Shown here: piece after piece, positions 31,901 through 39,117 of the stretch
How the letters are laid out: each line of letters starts with the position of its first letter
Position numbering within the stretch: position 1 is the first letter of the stretch
DNA from: Monoplex corrugatus
Lineage: Eukaryota; Mollusca; Gastropoda; Littorinimorpha; Ranellidae
Length of the DNA stretch: 64,000 nucleotides
Reading direction: 5' to 3'
Assembly: GCA_030674185.1 (NCBI GenBank)
Contig: CM060307.1
Location: 58,019,981 to 58,083,980, forward strand
Notes under the pieces: model-generated
Told to the model about the DNA's origin: nothing
What the model saw: only the letters and a program-made list of their open reading frames with translations
Databases searched by the model: none
Position numbers and translations under genes: made by a program

Positions 31901-34336
31901 AGATGCATGCAAATGCGTAACTGTGTCTGGCTTAATTATATTTTTTGTCATGTTTTCATAGTTGAATTAACCCTTTCACTCCCTAACTCTATCCACAAGC
32001 TTCTTGCAGAAAGCTGGTGAATAGGGTGAAGCAGTGGAAAGTTGATGATTTTCCTTGTGATTGACTAGCATCAAATCATGGTCATTGTGCTGTGATGGTT
32101 TCAGTACTTCAGTAAGCTGAGAGAGAACATCATCTCTTCACAACCAGCAGAAAAGCAGGAGACGATGGCTCAGTGTTTCCAGAATCTCATGGAAGGAATT
32201 GAGCGCTCTCTTCTCACCAAAAACAGAGACAGGCAAGTGAAGGAATGCTCTCTCAGACTTGTGAAGGTGACACTGTGGTAGTGTAAGGAAAGGAATTTGG
32301 GGTTTGTTCATAAAGGATTCATTGCACTTTGGCAGTTCCATAGTGCTCCACCCAAATCTGCCGGAATCATCTGACAGACTCATGAACCTTTGCAAAATCG
32401 TACATGCAGGCAAAGTCTTGAAATGGAGGGGGGGGGGGGGGATGGTGGGGGTTACAGGGATTGTAGGGACATAGAAACACTAAGTTGACACCACCAGAAT
32501 GATTGAAACATTAACCTGACTGCTTACCCCATGGGGTCATTGTCATTTGCCTGTGATCATGGCTAACATGGAGTACATTTGTGAACATGTGGAGAACTAA
32601 AAGGGAGAGAATACTATAAACTGATGCAACCTTTTGTGGGAATGTCACAGCACAGTTTTATCCCTGTAATCATTCCAAGAGTTATTACTATTACTTGTAC
32701 ATTTCGGAGAATGGTGGAAACCAGTAATCAGATTGAAGAATGGTTGACCAACATGAGACTTCATTATGCAGGTCCATTTTAAAGCACTACAGTGTTCTGG
32801 ACCTTTTAGAAGAAATTCTAAGTGAACAAGGTAATGGTGATGAGACTTTGGAGGACTAAAGACAGTGATTATTATGATGAGGGGAAACGGACATTGGAGG
32901 ACCAAATGACTGGGATTCTGATGAAGGGGTGATGGACAATGACCAACACGATCCTTTTTCTTTTCTTTTCTTTTCTTCTCCCCCCCAACTGGCGAAAGTG
33001 AAACGGAAAGAGACTAAACAACACGATTCTGATGCTGCCAACAAAATCAGAGTATTACATCACATCATAGTCAAGAGTACATGGGGGAAAATTTTTTTTT
33101 AATCTTAAGAGATACTTGAGTAAATGAGTGTGCAGAAAACCAAAGTGAACTCCAAAGAATGCAAACTTTTTTGTGTTGGCACACAGCAGTACTAAATGCT
33201 GTTATACTTTGGTAGGGAAGGGGCAAACATATCGGCGTTTATGTTGCGGTCTTCAATTAAACTGGAAATATGAAATTTTGACTTCATGGCTCTTTCAAAG
33301 AAACCAACAGGCCACACAAAATTGTGGCCCATCCAAGGGTTGAACCCACAATCCCTGCATCATAAGCATGGCACTTTCAACAGCTGAGCTGATGAGTTAC
33401 TTATTAAAAGAACAGGAAGGAAGCACATGGAAGTTACATACCTGGAATGAATTTCTTAAGTCATGATCTCAGTAACACATGAAAAGAGTCAGAAGTTGCT
33501 TGCAGCAGAAACATTTTGCCTGTTTCAGGGACAGTCGCAGGCAGTAACAATTAACTTACTGATGTCGCAGTTTAGGTATATTTATAAGCACATCAACTCT
33601 AGCATTTCTGTTCAGTCTACATTTTTAATAGTTGAGATTTCTTAACACTTATAGGTATTCAGGGTCACCCATATTTTAATGATCATACTTCTTGACATAG
33701 ATGGGTGAATATCATTTATGCTAACCATTTTGATTTGTTATTAAGAAAAATGCTTCCATCAGTGAATGGGATGAAGTGATTAGTGCAACAACAGCTGTCA
33801 GTCCAAAAAAAGATACTGTGGGATTTTCTGCCCTGATTGGCTCCTACCCAGAGTTGAGCATGCTATGGGCTCGTTGGGATGACTGGGACCACGCAGTTGA
33901 GTCTCATCCATCTTATGGATGCATCACATTAAGGGTATTGCTCACATTTGCAGACATAGGTGTCTGTATCTCTCAGGCCTGATTCACCTGGATATATTGT
34001 GAAAGTAAATATAGAGTATAGCCATGTCAGGCAACCTTAGTTTGAAATGGAATATCCATAGCATCATCATTATCATCTCCAGTCTCATCATCATAGCATT
34101 GTGATAAATGGTTCCAGATTGTTACTTTGGGTGGGTTTTTTTTTTGGGGGGGGGGGGGATGTTGAAGAGTCGAAATAAGTATAGTTTTTAGAAGTGTTAT
34201 TCTAATTTTTTACTGTGCGTGTTTCAGGTTCACACAGAACTTATCTGTATTTCGACGAGATGTCAACGACTCTCTTAAACTTCCCAGCAGCAATCAATCC
34301 ACGTCCAACTCTTTGGACATGATGAACTATGGATAA
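1..34336 (+). CDS. XPO7: Exportin-7 (XPO7/RanBP16), C-terminal 734 residues in 19 exons; 5' part outside window
   Basis: An importin-beta-family, RanGTP-dependent nuclear transport receptor built of HEAT repeats that moves proteins through nuclear pores. Exons read from splice sites and similarity to vertebrate exportin-7: 1-26, 345-517, 755-812, 3503-3635, 4317-4422, 8584-8719, 9350-9423, 10218-10362, 14599-14755, 15963-16030, 17048-17136, 22777-22884, 25040-25122, 25797-25851, 28081-28240, 28951-29089, 30915-31174, 32105-32232, 34228-34336 (TAA). Together they give 2 + 735 x 3 bases, so every phase closes. Diagnostic strings include [69 protein letters not shown] and [17 protein letters not shown]. 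The human protein is 1087 residues, so about two thirds is here. RANBP17 is a vertebrate paralogue; an invertebrate copy stands for both. No frameshift or stop is seen, so the gene appears intact and functional. Introns are AT-rich and loaded with antisense transposons. Confidence 0.95.
813..3502 (+). other. XPO7 intron, mostly unique AT-rich sequence with a 100-bp tandem duplication
   Basis: There is no gene inside. A tandem duplication lies at 2731-2832 and 2833-2931; the copies are almost identical apart from a 3-nt length difference in a T run. Near 960-1010 is a degenerate GGCCAACTGGCC-type motif of the kind found next to Penelope-like and other retroelements, too short to classify. A diverged repeat at about 2450-2660 resembles 10780-11100. 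Confidence 0.6.
4683..5240 (+). repeat. SINE-like repeat with a tRNA-like head
   Basis: A tRNA-like head contains a B-box-like GGGTTTGAACCC near 4736-4747, preceded by a weak A-box-like region (GTGGTTAGTGCATTGG). It is followed by a body including GGCTCCTGAGTTGACTGTGC and, further on, TTTCAATCC...GGAACTCCATAGCATC. Parts of the body recur near 33740-34110 and 35740-35930. No intact tRNA cloverleaf is present, so this is a repeat and not a tRNA gene. Confidence 0.5.
5862..7890 (-). pseudogene. piggyBac transposase (DDE_Tnp_1_7 type), two-exon, frameshifted
   Basis: The protein starts at ATG 7890 with an acidic N-terminus ([11 protein letters not shown]). A first exon 7890-7788 (donor GTAGGT) joins a second exon starting 7526 (acceptor TTACAG) in phase. 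The core contains the three conserved Asp regions: [21 protein letters not shown] and [10 protein letters not shown]. The end is a Cys-rich finger ([12 protein letters not shown]...H). Near 7040-7090 two small indels put a short segment of about 40 bases into a different frame, between P-F and K-F-L-H-F-A-D-N, so the present copy cannot make an intact enzyme. Cut-and-paste at TTAA is the family activity. The small number of defects suggests it died recently. Confidence 0.88.
8037..8101. repeat. Subterminal tandem repeat at the piggyBac-1 right end
   Basis: Two imperfect direct copies begin CCCCTCGA and end in a CGGG terminal motif (8037-8067 and 8072-8101). The outer one ends with the terminal inverted repeat itself. 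Such repeats often serve as extra transposase binding sites; that role here is inferred. Confidence 0.6.
8563..8583 (+). promoter_or_regulatory. XPO7: Duplicated 3' splice site: optional 21-nt in-frame extension of an XPO7 exon
   Basis: The stretch tttgacagagtgttacgt occurs twice, 21 nt apart, so two acceptors (exon starting at 8563 or 8584) are available in the same context. The downstream site gives the family-typical [10 protein letters not shown]. The upstream site adds seven residues (V-L-R-L-F-D-R) without changing the frame. The two sites arose by a small tandem duplication; whether both are used cannot be told from the sequence. Confidence 0.7.
8720..10217 (+). other. Two XPO7 introns around exon 9350-9423; no other feature
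   Basis: The introns 8720-9349 and 9424-10217 contain T-rich runs (for example 9091-9117) and a short GTGTGT run near 9740. I see no coding or structured element here. Confidence 0.5.
10780..11110. repeat. Diverged dispersed repeat (second copy near 2450-2660)
   Basis: Both places share GGNANCCAGTG...TTTTTGAAATAGTG, a block reading AGAGTTACAATAATCTG and TACAGCTTGTTTATGGTATCAGCAG-like text, in the same order and orientation. The class is unknown; it may be a LINE 3' region. The rest of intron 10363-11393 has a GTGTGT tract (10420-10475) and nothing else I can name. Confidence 0.45.
11394..11573 (-). repeat. Gypsy-1 3' LTR
   Basis: 180 bp, TGTTTCG...TTAACACA as read on the plus strand. One mismatch to the partner LTR: CGCTTTCTG here against CGCTGTCTG there. 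A TATATATAC motif lies in the middle. The purine-rich stretch that should prime plus-strand synthesis reads AAAGAAAGGGAGTTGTGAGG on the minus strand, immediately inside. Confidence 0.9.
11819..13353 (-). pseudogene. Gypsy-1 pol remnant: protease, partial RT, then integrase tail
   Basis: The frame 13353-12604 has an aspartic-protease site ([11 protein letters not shown]) and the N-terminal RT domain ([23 protein letters not shown]). A one-base length change in an A run near 12620 shifts the frame. RT continues in 12683-12390 through [18 protein letters not shown] to the catalytic box [10 protein letters not shown]. At about 12360 the RT stops abruptly and the sequence passes to the integrase C-terminal region ([24 protein letters not shown]), ending at 11819. 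The RT thumb, RNase H and the integrase zinc and DDE domains are deleted, so the element cannot replicate on its own. Confidence 0.85.
13500..14269 (-). pseudogene. Gypsy-1 gag: capsid-like region plus two zinc knuckles
   Basis: The reading frame from ATG 14269 encodes a Gag-type protein with [10 protein letters not shown] and L-L-E-V-R-Q-L-T-L style capsid motifs. These are shared with the Gypsy-2 gag (L-L-K and N-L-T-L at the same place). The frame ends at 13625. In another frame just after it are two CCHC knuckles, [15 protein letters not shown] and [13 protein letters not shown] (about 13580-13500). One frameshift therefore separates capsid from nucleocapsid parts. Gag packages element RNA into cytoplasmic particles. 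Confidence 0.8.
14322..14334 (-). other. Gypsy-1 primer-binding site (tRNA-Leu type)
   Basis: On the minus strand TGGTGTCAGAA follows the LTR directly. It complements the 3' end of eukaryotic tRNA-Leu (…TTCTGACA plus CCA) for 11 bases. Gypsy-2 carries a longer, 20-base match of the same kind. Confidence 0.7.
14335..14514 (-). repeat. Gypsy-1 5' LTR
   Basis: 180 bp, nearly identical to 11394-11573. In the element's orientation it supplies the promoter, and its inner edge (CGAAACA) abuts the primer-binding site with no spacer. Confidence 0.9.
14756..15962 (+). other. XPO7 intron with a palindromic MITE copy and TTGG-rich tract
   Basis: Contains the hairpin element listed at 14799-14880 and a TTGGTTGGT-rich tract (15338-15415). 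No coding region is credible; the minus-strand frame at 15224-15793 lacks any known motif and spans this low-complexity tract. Confidence 0.5.
14799..14880. repeat. Palindromic TTAA-type MITE, copy A (decayed)
   Basis: The core CTATCCACCAGCTTCTTGCAG pattern folds back on GGAAGCTG. The flanks AACCTTTCTTTCTCTG and GTGAGGGAGTGAAAGGG are imperfect inverted arms. Same family as 31967-32042 and 44898-45086. Confidence 0.6.
16031..17047 (+). other. XPO7 intron with C run and CA/TC microsatellites
   Basis: A run of about 19 C lies at 16321-16339. A compound CA, TA and CTCT microsatellite fills 16433-16640. The long Thr/His and Ser/Leu reading frames here are translations of the repeats and not genes. 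Confidence 0.7.
17200..18330. repeat. Diverged tandem array inside piggyBac-2 (about 370-bp units)
   Basis: Three units are recognisable from a repeated GGTAGGTTCA-like block at 17246, 17619 and 17989. Each block is followed by a stretch resembling CACTTATTTCTTGACAG, a TTCATCT-type middle part, and an end resembling TTTACTCAACATCACT. The copies are heavily diverged. The array occupies the non-coding 3' side of the transposon. Confidence 0.55.
18818..21625 (-). pseudogene. piggyBac-2 transposase, two-exon with GC-AG intron, one stop and one frameshift
   Basis: The likely start is the MAAQPSTSS methionine near 21625; an upstream ATG extends the frame to 21664. An acidic N-terminus is followed by an Arg-Gly-rich linker broken by one in-frame TGA (21314-21316). 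The frame then resumes ([11 protein letters not shown]) into the dimerisation/catalytic region up to M-T-R-N-R-F-Q. The intron runs from GC at 20842 (CCAG|GCAAGT) to the acceptor before 19992, and exon 2 starts [12 protein letters not shown] small frameshift occurs near 19930 (P-G-D-P-G). All three catalytic Asp regions remain: [21 protein letters not shown] and [12 protein letters not shown] Cys-rich finger ends the protein. Quite similar in plan to piggyBac-1 but a distinct family. Confidence 0.87.
20040..20800. repeat. Three tandem units with CA microsatellites inside the piggyBac-2 intron
   Basis: A block starting ACATGTACACATTTACACAA recurs at 20123, 20325 and 20541. It runs on through GGTACCAAAAAAGTGC to AAATAAATAATGCTTA each time, and is separated from the next block by long CA tracts. 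Period is 202-216 bp. The CA tracts probably seeded the duplication. Confidence 0.85.
21870..22776 (+). other. Remainder of the U12 intron downstream of piggyBac-2
   Basis: Mostly unique. A 31-bp tandem duplication (CCCTTAAATTTAAGTAG..., 22655-22684 and 22686-22715) lies close to the branch point. A GATGAAAGTCTCATGAAGAGG-like motif near 22290 suggests a retroelement remnant that I cannot classify. Confidence 0.5.
23020..23156 (+). repeat. Dispersed repeat R1, left arm of an inverted pair
   Basis: Contains AGCTCAGCTGATG, GAGAAATTGGTGAAAAGATG and GTGCCCACCCCTATCC. The reverse complement of 23538-23680 matches it over more than 100 bp, and 36700-36795 matches part of it in direct orientation. 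Confidence 0.75.
23538..23680 (-). repeat. Dispersed repeat R1, right arm of the inverted pair
   Basis: On the minus strand it reads AAGCTCAACTAATGCAAGAC ... GTTGAAAAATTGGTGAAAAG ... TGTGCCCACCCCTATCCCAA, parallel to 23020-23156. The minus strand is also open for about 100 codons here (23308-23622, with no known domain). The repeat may be a fragment of a coding mobile element. Confidence 0.7.
23711..24502 (+). mobile_element. Candidate small transposon carrying a zinc-finger exon
   Basis: ATCCAAATGTA at 23711-23721 is the exact inverse of TACATTTGGAT at 24492-24502 and may mark the two ends. Between them are a CpG-rich palindromic stretch (CGCGAATTCGCGGATATCCG), a protein-coding exon, and a GC-rich block (GGGGCGTTGCCCCCAGACC, then GGGGCTCTGCCCCTGG) of a kind I associate with invertebrate DNA transposons. 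The ends, class and mobility are inferred. Confidence 0.4.
23913..24195 (+). CDS. First exon of a BED/hAT-type zinc-finger protein
   Basis: ATG 23913 opens 94 codons that end in a good donor (TCAG|GTGAGG at 24196). The exon encodes a basic region and a CxxC...HxxxxxH finger: YCKLCRSEI followed by [11 protein letters not shown]. This spacing is typical of BED-like fingers at the N-terminus of hAT-type transposases and of genes derived from them. No transposase core or second exon is recognisable downstream in the XPO7 intron, so it is either a transposon remnant or an internally deleted element. Its GC content is clearly higher than that of the surrounding intron. Confidence 0.5.
24503..25039 (+). 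other. XPO7 intron end; G run only
   Basis: A run of G of about 20 bases lies at 24935-24956. Nothing else is recognised. Confidence 0.5.
25123..25796 (+). other. XPO7 intron, no further feature
   Basis: Unique AT-rich sequence with a GGTGGTGGTGG tract near 25467. I see nothing else. Confidence 0.5.
25935..26060. repeat. CTAC/CTGT tetranucleotide microsatellite
   Basis: Degenerate repeats of the type TATC, TGTC and CTAC inside the AT-AC intron. Confidence 0.8.
27162..27453. repeat. 105-bp tandem repeat, about 2.7 copies
   Basis: The string GAACTTTTCCATG recurs at 27186, 27291 and 27397. Each unit continues with ATCAAACCCTA, TTTGTTGATGTAGCTTTA and GCCCCAAGTAATTACAG. Copies 2 and 3 are nearly identical; the first is slightly diverged. 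It lies in the AT-AC intron. Confidence 0.9.
28241..28950 (+). other. XPO7 intron with G run and GT microsatellite
   Basis: A G run of more than 20 lies at 28688-28714 and a GTGTGT tract at 28892-28940, just before the acceptor. Nothing else is seen. Confidence 0.6.
29313..29368. repeat. 25-bp tandem duplication
   Basis: The unit CATAATTTATCCTGGCATCAAAAGG is present twice in a row, separated by G/T. Confidence 0.85.
29385..30240 (-). mobile_element. mariner-type transposon remnant
   Basis: The left end GGCTGATCCAAAAGTCTTGTCACG has the look of a mariner terminal repeat. On the minus strand at about 29860-30200 the decayed transposase shows [11 protein letters not shown] followed by L-F-P, the signature around the third catalytic Asp of mariner transposases. 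Upstream of it lies [18 protein letters not shown]. Several stops interrupt it. A TTAA-flanked MITE (29545-29853) sits between the end and the coding part. Confidence 0.7.
29545..29853. mobile_element. 309-bp TTAA-flanked MITE (piggyBac-like), nested in the mariner remnant
   Basis: TTAA at 29541-29544 and 29854-29857 flanks a sequence that starts CCCTTAGC and ends AAAGGG (inverse CCCTTT). It is CpG-richer than its surroundings and has no coding capacity. The ends resemble those of the other TTAA elements in this window. Confidence 0.6.
30341..30914 (+). other. XPO7 intron, no further feature
   Basis: ATAATGATAG-type trinucleotide stretch near 30329-30380. Otherwise I see nothing beyond intron sequence. 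Confidence 0.5.
31290..31370. repeat. CA microsatellite
   Basis: Interrupted CA repeat with GTGCGTGCGC in its middle, in the XPO7 intron 31175-32104. The rest of that intron holds the palindromic MITE copy B and no gene. Confidence 0.85.
31967..32042. repeat. Palindromic TTAA-type MITE, copy B
   Basis: Starts TTAACCCTTTCACTCCCTAA, centre CTTCTTGCAGAAAGC, then ATAGGGTGAAGCAGTGGAAAG as the decayed inverse arm. The left end closely resembles the left end of piggyBac-2 (TTAACCCCTTCACTGCC). Confidence 0.7.
32285..32512. repeat. Dispersed repeat R2, copy 1
   Basis: Shares CATTGCACTTTGG, TGCTCCACCCAAATCTGCC, TTTGCAAAA and AAACACTAAGTTGACA with 45185-45395, in the same order. The class is unknown; a G run (32426-32440) interrupts it. 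Confidence 0.65.
33300..33400 (-). repeat. tRNA-derived SINE-like block
   Basis: On the minus strand GCTCAGCTGTTGAAAGTGCC (A-box-like) is followed about 30 nt later by GTGGGTTCAACCC (B-box-like). The arms do not make a complete cloverleaf, so this is a SINE head and not a tRNA gene. Confidence 0.5.
33740..34110 (+). repeat. SINE-like repeat related to 4683-5240
   Basis: Shared landmarks: GGCTCCTACCCAGAGTTGAG, TGTATCTCTCAGGC, ATATAGAGTATAGCC and GGAATATCCATAGCATCATC. It ends 110 bases before the last XPO7 exon. Confidence 0.5.
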
Positions 34337-36699
34337 TCCTTGTTGTCAGCTGCCATGTTATCATCACAGTCATCTTCACCCACCTTTCATTTCATTTACT
34401 ATGGCTGCTAGACTGTGCATTTGACCAGAGGCCAGCTGTGGTGTGAGAATATATGTGGGTCTTTCGTTTCCTAATGTGTGTACAATTGACAGGCAAAATC
34501 AAGAGACGTTATGCATGGCTATGTGGAAGACATATTTTATCTGACAAGAAGGAAGAGTGTGAGCATGTGTGTGTGTATGTACATGTGCGCTCTTTGTGCA
34601 GATTGTGTGTGTGTATTGTGTCAGTGTGTGCTGTATATATCTTACTTGGAGCGCATAAAAAATGGGTCGGTTTAATACAAATGTTAGTGTGCATTGATAT
34701 ATTGGCAAAGGAACTGCAAATTAATTGATTATGGAATCAGTCTGAGAGAGAAAGGGTGGTCTGTGGAACATGTGTGTTGTAGTTGTATAAAGGAAACATA
34801 TATGTATATGGTGTTATGACTTCTTCTCCACTGTCTCTTGAGTGCATGAATGTGTGTATGTGGTTGGTTTTTTTTTGGTTTTTTTCTCCCATGCAAGTCT
34901 TGATGAATATTGTCAGCTCGTTTGTTTTGCTCAACATCAAAAGTACATTCAGCTGGCATGAAAGCTTAACCACTCATCATCTGCTGATACGTGAAAGTAA
35001 AAGCCTTCATGCTTCATTGTCAGGAATCTTAATGGGGTCTGTGCAAGTGTGTCCTTTTAATTTCATTAGACAGAATACTGTTGTGTTCTCTGTCTGATAT
35101 CTTAGAGCACATTCATGATCCATTCTCTCAAGTCCACTTTGGGAAGTAGTAATTTGTGGATTTTCAAACCAAATAGCTCAAAACTAATGGATCGGGCATG
35201 TAAGGGCAAGAACAGATGTAATGCTGATCCGACACATTTGCAGAATATTGTTTGGCACATTGTGATAATGACTGGACATTATTGCAACTTTCAGACTGAG
35301 GGTATGCAACAGGGTTGTTGACGGACAAACAGTGTGGAGGCTGACCATGTAAGTGAATTCAGTTTGTTGAAGTCTGGTTAAGGGAGCTGGTAACTCTAGA
35401 AAAATTCCAACCAGATGTTTTTTTAGTGTTTGAAAAAAAATTTTAAACAGGAGATCGAGAATCCAAATGATTTTGAGTAGCACTAGTTACATGATTTGCA
35501 GTTATTTCACATCAGTACTGACCTTTTTACAGTGGTAAAATAATTCAAAGCCTTATCTGAGGTCATCGCAGGGGATGTATTGGGTAGATCTTACCAGAAC
35601 ACTAATGGATAGCAGGGAAAAAATCATTAAAAAAGCAGAAGCACTGGGAAATGTAGGGCCATATTAATCGTGCTGAAAATGGAAGGACAGAATTGGTTTT
35701 TATGAGATGGGATATGATATGACGCTATAGGGCACTGTACTGTAATCTACTGTCACTCTGTCTTTGGGATTTTGATACAGTCTCAATCCAGAATGGAACT
35801 CCATATCATCAATATCATCACCATTTTCATCAACATAGCATTGTGAAAAAAAACCCCAGTCTGTGGCCATTCATGACTTGACATGGTGACCAGGATTTCA
35901 GTAGGTTTGAATGTGTGTTGGAGAGCCAAAGTGAGCAGCAATGGGGTGGGGGATGGGGGTGGCACAATAGCTCTGTAACAGCAAAAAAATTTTTTTGGAT
36001 TTAATTCTCTCAACATTAAGCTGTATAAGTCAGTTCTGCTGACATCTGTTGATTAAAAAAAACAACAGAAACTTACCTCCAAACTTTCTTTGAATGGAGC
36101 TGTAGTATTCAAGAGAAGTATTCATGAAGGTCAGCTGAAACATGATTGTTGTGATGGGGGCTGAAAGAATGAGGGGAACGGGGCTTGTTCCACGGTCATG
36201 CGCATGTACAAGGGACAGGAGCTAGATATAATGAGTATACGGCCTACTTTTATTCATACCAGTATTAGCCACTACTAATATTAGGCTGAGAAGGGCAACG
36301 TATTGGTGCCACAGTCAAACCTGGTAGGTATTTAGCCAAACGTGTGCTTAGGTAAAAAAATAGTGCTTTTAATCGTCAGTAAGCTGCTGGGTTATACCGT
36401 TAATAGGTGGCAGTCCTTTGAAGTGATGGTGGAAATGCCAGGTTTCAATAGGCAACCATCACAGTGGATAACAGTATAACAGTCTGATTAGTTGATGACT
36501 CACCTTGATAGATCACTCCTGAATAGACTATCTCGATGGATGACACATTTAAGAAACAATGCAGACATTTTAAATACACTTCTTAACAAAGGAAGTGGAG
36601 AAAACATGTATGCATATTCTGAACACTCGTCACACAAAGCACTGTCATTTCCAAAGTTTAAAGCGCATTTAATAGTACATAACTTGATCATATTTTACA
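34337..36699 (+). other. XPO7 3' UTR and downstream sequence; end not determinable
   Basis: I found no canonical AATAAA close to the stop codon; the first I noticed lies near 37789. A GTGTGT-containing part occurs at 34560-34640. About 35740-35930 shares the 3' part of the SINE-like repeat (GGAACTCCATATCATC). No coding region is supported. Confidence 0.5.
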
Positions 36700-36795
36700 G
36701 GTGCTAAGCTCAATTAATGCAAGACACCATGCTAACTGCAAAATATTTGACTGTGTGGTCAAGAAATCAGTGAAAAGACATCTATCACCAGGTAT
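36700..36795 (+). repeat. Dispersed repeat R1, third copy
   Basis: GTGCTAAGCTCAATTAATGC, AAATATTTGACTGTGTGG and CAGTGAAAAGACATC parallel the arms at 23020-23156 and 23538-23680. Confidence 0.7.
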
Positions 36796-36799
36796 GCAC

Positions 36800-39117
36800 T
36801 CTCTGTATAATTCTTACTTGAAGCACTACCATTTCCATAGTTTAAAGCACATTATTAAAACTGTTATAGAATACCAAAATAGCACAAACACACACAAAAA
36901 ACTGAAACAGAATGAAAAATGCACATATGTGTGCATACACATGCTTAAGAATAATGGGCATGCACCAACATACATGGAAATACTTGACGCACCTACTCAC
37001 ATACATGTACACATTTGTGCACTCGAGCAGGCCTATTCAAACTCGAAAACATTGGAGATATGAACGGCTGTAATCCATGTTTAAATGTTAAAAGAAAGCC
37101 TAAGCATTGCTGGTGTTAACATGTAGTGAGAACGTCATCCATCAAGATTGTTATTGAACAAGATGTCTATTCATGTTGTCATTTAAGATCATTGTACTAT
37201 AAAAATTACATTATCTGTGGAGACTGTCATCTATATAAACGATAGAACCAGCCGCTGTAATGCTGAGTTACTCATTCGCAACCCAGTTCATTTTGTAAAC
37301 ATCAAACTATGGTTTGCAGACTTGTTTTGAATGAAATGTAACTTGTCTGATGTCAAGCTTACTGTTGATCTCTGTTCAATAAGCACACATTTAGACTTGA
37401 TGATATGATAATTTGCTACTGAAAGTAAGTATTGAGCTCTTAGTGTAGAATAGCAAGCATTGTTAGTACACACTTATGTTTTTCTGTCTCTCTCTTGCAA
37501 GCATAAAGTGGAAGGGATTGGCTTTAAACAAGTGGAATTTAATTGATGTGATGTGACTGTGAATGAATATTCAGTTTACATGTTTAGTTGGTGGTGGTCT
37601 TTCCTTTTTTTTTTAATATTTGTTTGTTGTTTCTTTTTATCCAACATGTCCAGTAAAAGTGTACAAGTAGGATAGGAGAAATACATGTCAGGCTTCTTTT
37701 TTGATTCATGCTTTGTTCACCTCAGTGCAAAATTACATTACTTGCTTGTCCTTGCTTATGGAAAAAAAACCCACAGTTGTTGGAAAAGAATAAAAAGAAT
37801 GATCCCCAAGTTTTTGTTGACTTGAAAGCAAAATTTGCATTGCACTCCCACACAAAAGTCCTCCCTAACATGTGTGAAGCATGGACATCATAACCATAAT
37901 AGGGAGGCAGTTTGTTTTCAGTTTGTGGATATGGGTACAGGGGAAAGGGATAGAGAAGAATGAGGTGATAGAGAGGACAGAAGGAGGTATTTTCACACCA
38001 CAGTTCATTGGGCAGGTTGAAGAAATTAATAAAGCCAAAATTTATGAAAGGTGTTTTTTTTTCTTTATGTGAAATACTTTTTGCTGTGAGACATACTTAA
38101 AAGTGGTGTTTATCAAAGAATACTCAAATATACTTAAAAACAAAGCGTTATCTGTAAATTACAAGCATTCTGCTGTTTACAGAGCTACACATCATGATCA
38201 CAGGTTGCAGCATGCTTTTAAAGTTTGTCTTTTTCTGGGGTTGATGGAATGGTGGGTTTTGTACAAGTGACTATGGGTCAAGAAAGCTGCTGTGGAGCCA
38301 TTTTTGGTTGTTCTTTCCATCTTTTTCATCCTTTTATTTGTGTCGGGTTGACGCCTGTCTTTATTTTTCTAAACGCTTTGATTGTTGCTGTCTTACCATT
38401 TCTTGTTGACCTGATTTGTGTGTATTGGAAAGTCCCATCAGGTTGTTGGTGGTGTTATCATTCTACAGCTGAATACTTCTGGGTCAGTCCAGTATATGCA
38501 TTTACAAGTACATTTTTCACATGTGTGACTGAACTTTGATTACTCCCACCGTTTGGGCAGCAGACATTGAGGATATGGGGAATTTTTTTTAAAGATGTGT
38601 CTGTCTGGCTGCGATACTTAAGACCTAGTTTTCAGTTTCTTTTGTAATGTTGACTTCCATGTTATACTTTTAATGAGAAGACAGTACAAAGGTCTGATTT
38701 TTAGAAGTTTCATGATGTGACCCGAAAGCATACTCTTTGTATTTTAATCACACTATGCAAGCTTAGAAATTGACATGATAAAGAAATTGCAAAGTGGAAA
38801 GAAAATGTGCTGCTGTGAAATACTGAAGAAATACTTGGGAGTCAGTTGTAGTGTATTGTATAGACATAACCATCAACATGACATAATCTTGTCAGCATTA
38901 CTTTCAAGGAAATGACTGATATATGAAGATGAAGACAGAAAGTACACTGGTAGTTTGGCACTTATTCATTAATGTAATCGGTTGATGTAAGTGATGTGTT
39001 TTATTCTCAGGATTTTTCTCATAATGTCTGTTTTAAAATACAGCAAATTACGATAAAGATGGTTACTTATATAGAGGTATCTGACCAAAAAATTTTTCAT
39101 ATGATTATCTTTTTATC
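36800..39117 (+). other. Intergenic, nothing recognised
   Basis: AT-rich sequence with scattered AATAAA hexamers (near 37789 and 38028). I see no gene, tandem array or element ends. Confidence 0.5.

Larger units (their letters stand above)
32233..34227 (+). other. XPO7: GC-AG intron of XPO7 with tRNA-derived repeats
   Basis: The donor reads AGACAG|GCAAGTGA, a GC donor with otherwise perfect U1 pairing. The acceptor is TGTTTCAG|GTTCACACAG. The split codon gives N-R-D-R-F-T-Q-N as in vertebrate exportin-7. The intron holds a dispersed repeat (about 32285-32512), a G run (32426-32440), a tRNA-like block (33300-33400, minus) and a SINE-like copy (about 33740-34110). Confidence 0.85.
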
